Of a DNA stretch of 7,476 bases, positions 7,316 through 7,476 are shown in pieces. This stretch comes from Proteiniphilum sp. (GTDB lineage Bacteria > Bacteroidota > Bacteroidia > Bacteroidales > Dysgonomonadaceae), in the NCBI GenBank assembly GCA_012728465.1, contig JAAYFB010000309.1:1-7476 (forward strand), given 5' to 3'. A program made the translations under genes and the position numbers. How positions within the stretch are numbered: the first letter of the stretch is position 1; each line of letters starts with the position of its first letter. The notes beneath the pieces were generated by a model. That model was given only the letters and a program-made list of their open reading frames with translations. It was not told the origin of the DNA and did no database searches.

Positions 7316-7476
7316 ATGATGAGAAGGTATTCTATATCAAAAACAGTTCTGTTGATTTTGCTAACATATACACTTGGCGCCTGCAATTCCATAAAAAAGG
7401 CTGACGAAGCATTAATCATGGTAACTACCAACACTCGATCACAAGAGTTCGAAAAGCACTATGTGCCAATGAGCAA
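7316..7476 (+). CDS. Lipoprotein N-terminus, possible GH30-family glucanase (3' truncated)
   Basis: An open frame begins at ATG 7316 (a second ATG follows at once, at 7319) and runs off the window after 53 full codons. It encodes a clear lipoprotein signal: MMRRYS start, hydrophobic core TVLLILLTYTL, and lipobox LGAC with Cys23. The residues after the cysteine (NSIKKAD) are basic rather than acidic, so surface export is not strongly signalled. The stretch ALIMVTTNTRSQEFEK resembles the N-terminal beta-strand of GH30 enzymes in Bacteroidota, which often read V-x-V-T-T-A-D-x-S near the mature start. GH30 beta-1,6-glucanases often accompany GH16 and GH3 in laminarin loci, so the context agrees. 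It follows GH3 after 38 AT-rich bases with no hairpin seen. That it is a lipoprotein gene is well supported; the GH30 assignment is a guess from about 20 residues and context. Confidence 0.75.
   Translation, partial: MMRRYSISKTVLLILLTYTLGACNSIKKADEALIMVTTNTRSQEFEKHYVPMS

Larger units (their letters stand above)
1..7476 (+). other. Polysaccharide utilization locus segment, probable beta-1,3-glucan (laminarin-type) target
   Basis: Six consecutive + strand genes in the order SusC, SusD, PKD binding protein, GH16, GH3 and a further lipoprotein form a PUL. Gaps are 15, 68, 66, 5 and 38 bases. This content matches the known laminarin PUL plan in Bacteroidota. The sensor or regulator, the inner-membrane transporter and the main promoter are not in the window; the promoter should lie upstream of the susC-like gene. 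The substrate is inferred, and mixed-linkage beta-glucan is the main alternative. Confidence 0.85.

Overview
The window is part of a polysaccharide utilization locus (PUL) of a Bacteroidota bacterium. The evidence is a SusC/SusD pair, a run of lipoprotein genes all on the + strand, AT-rich DNA, and weak or absent Shine-Dalgarno sequences. The SusC C-terminus and the BACON-GH16 architecture fit Bacteroidales or a related order, but genus and habitat cannot be read from the sequence.

Layout, left to right: the last 196 codons of a SusC-type TonB-dependent transporter (to 592); a complete SusD-like lipoprotein (608-2164); a lipoprotein with a PKD domain, an unnamed middle domain and a C-terminal CBM-like beta-sandwich (2233-3738), in the usual place of a surface glycan-binding protein; a near-perfect hairpin with flanking A and T runs (3753-3789) that looks like an intrinsic terminator or attenuator; a BACON-GH16 laminarinase-like endoglucanase lipoprotein (3805-4923); a GH3 beta-glucosidase-like lipoprotein (4929-7277); and the first 53 codons of another lipoprotein (from 7316), possibly a GH30 glucanase. 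No stretch over 300 bases lacks a gene, and I saw no RNA gene, mobile element or CRISPR array.

The likely pathway is beta-1,3-glucan (laminarin-like) use. The PKD protein and SusD capture glucan at the surface, GH16 cuts it, SusC imports oligosaccharides, and GH3 releases glucose. The unfinished last gene may handle beta-1,6 branches if it is GH30. The substrate is inferred from the gene combination.

This is a recognisable kind of system, not a new one. The points most worth a second look are the hairpin between the binding genes and the enzyme genes, an A-run at the GH16 stop codon that leaves the -1 frame open into GH3, the unnamed middle domain of the PKD protein, and the graded acidity after the lipoprotein cysteines.
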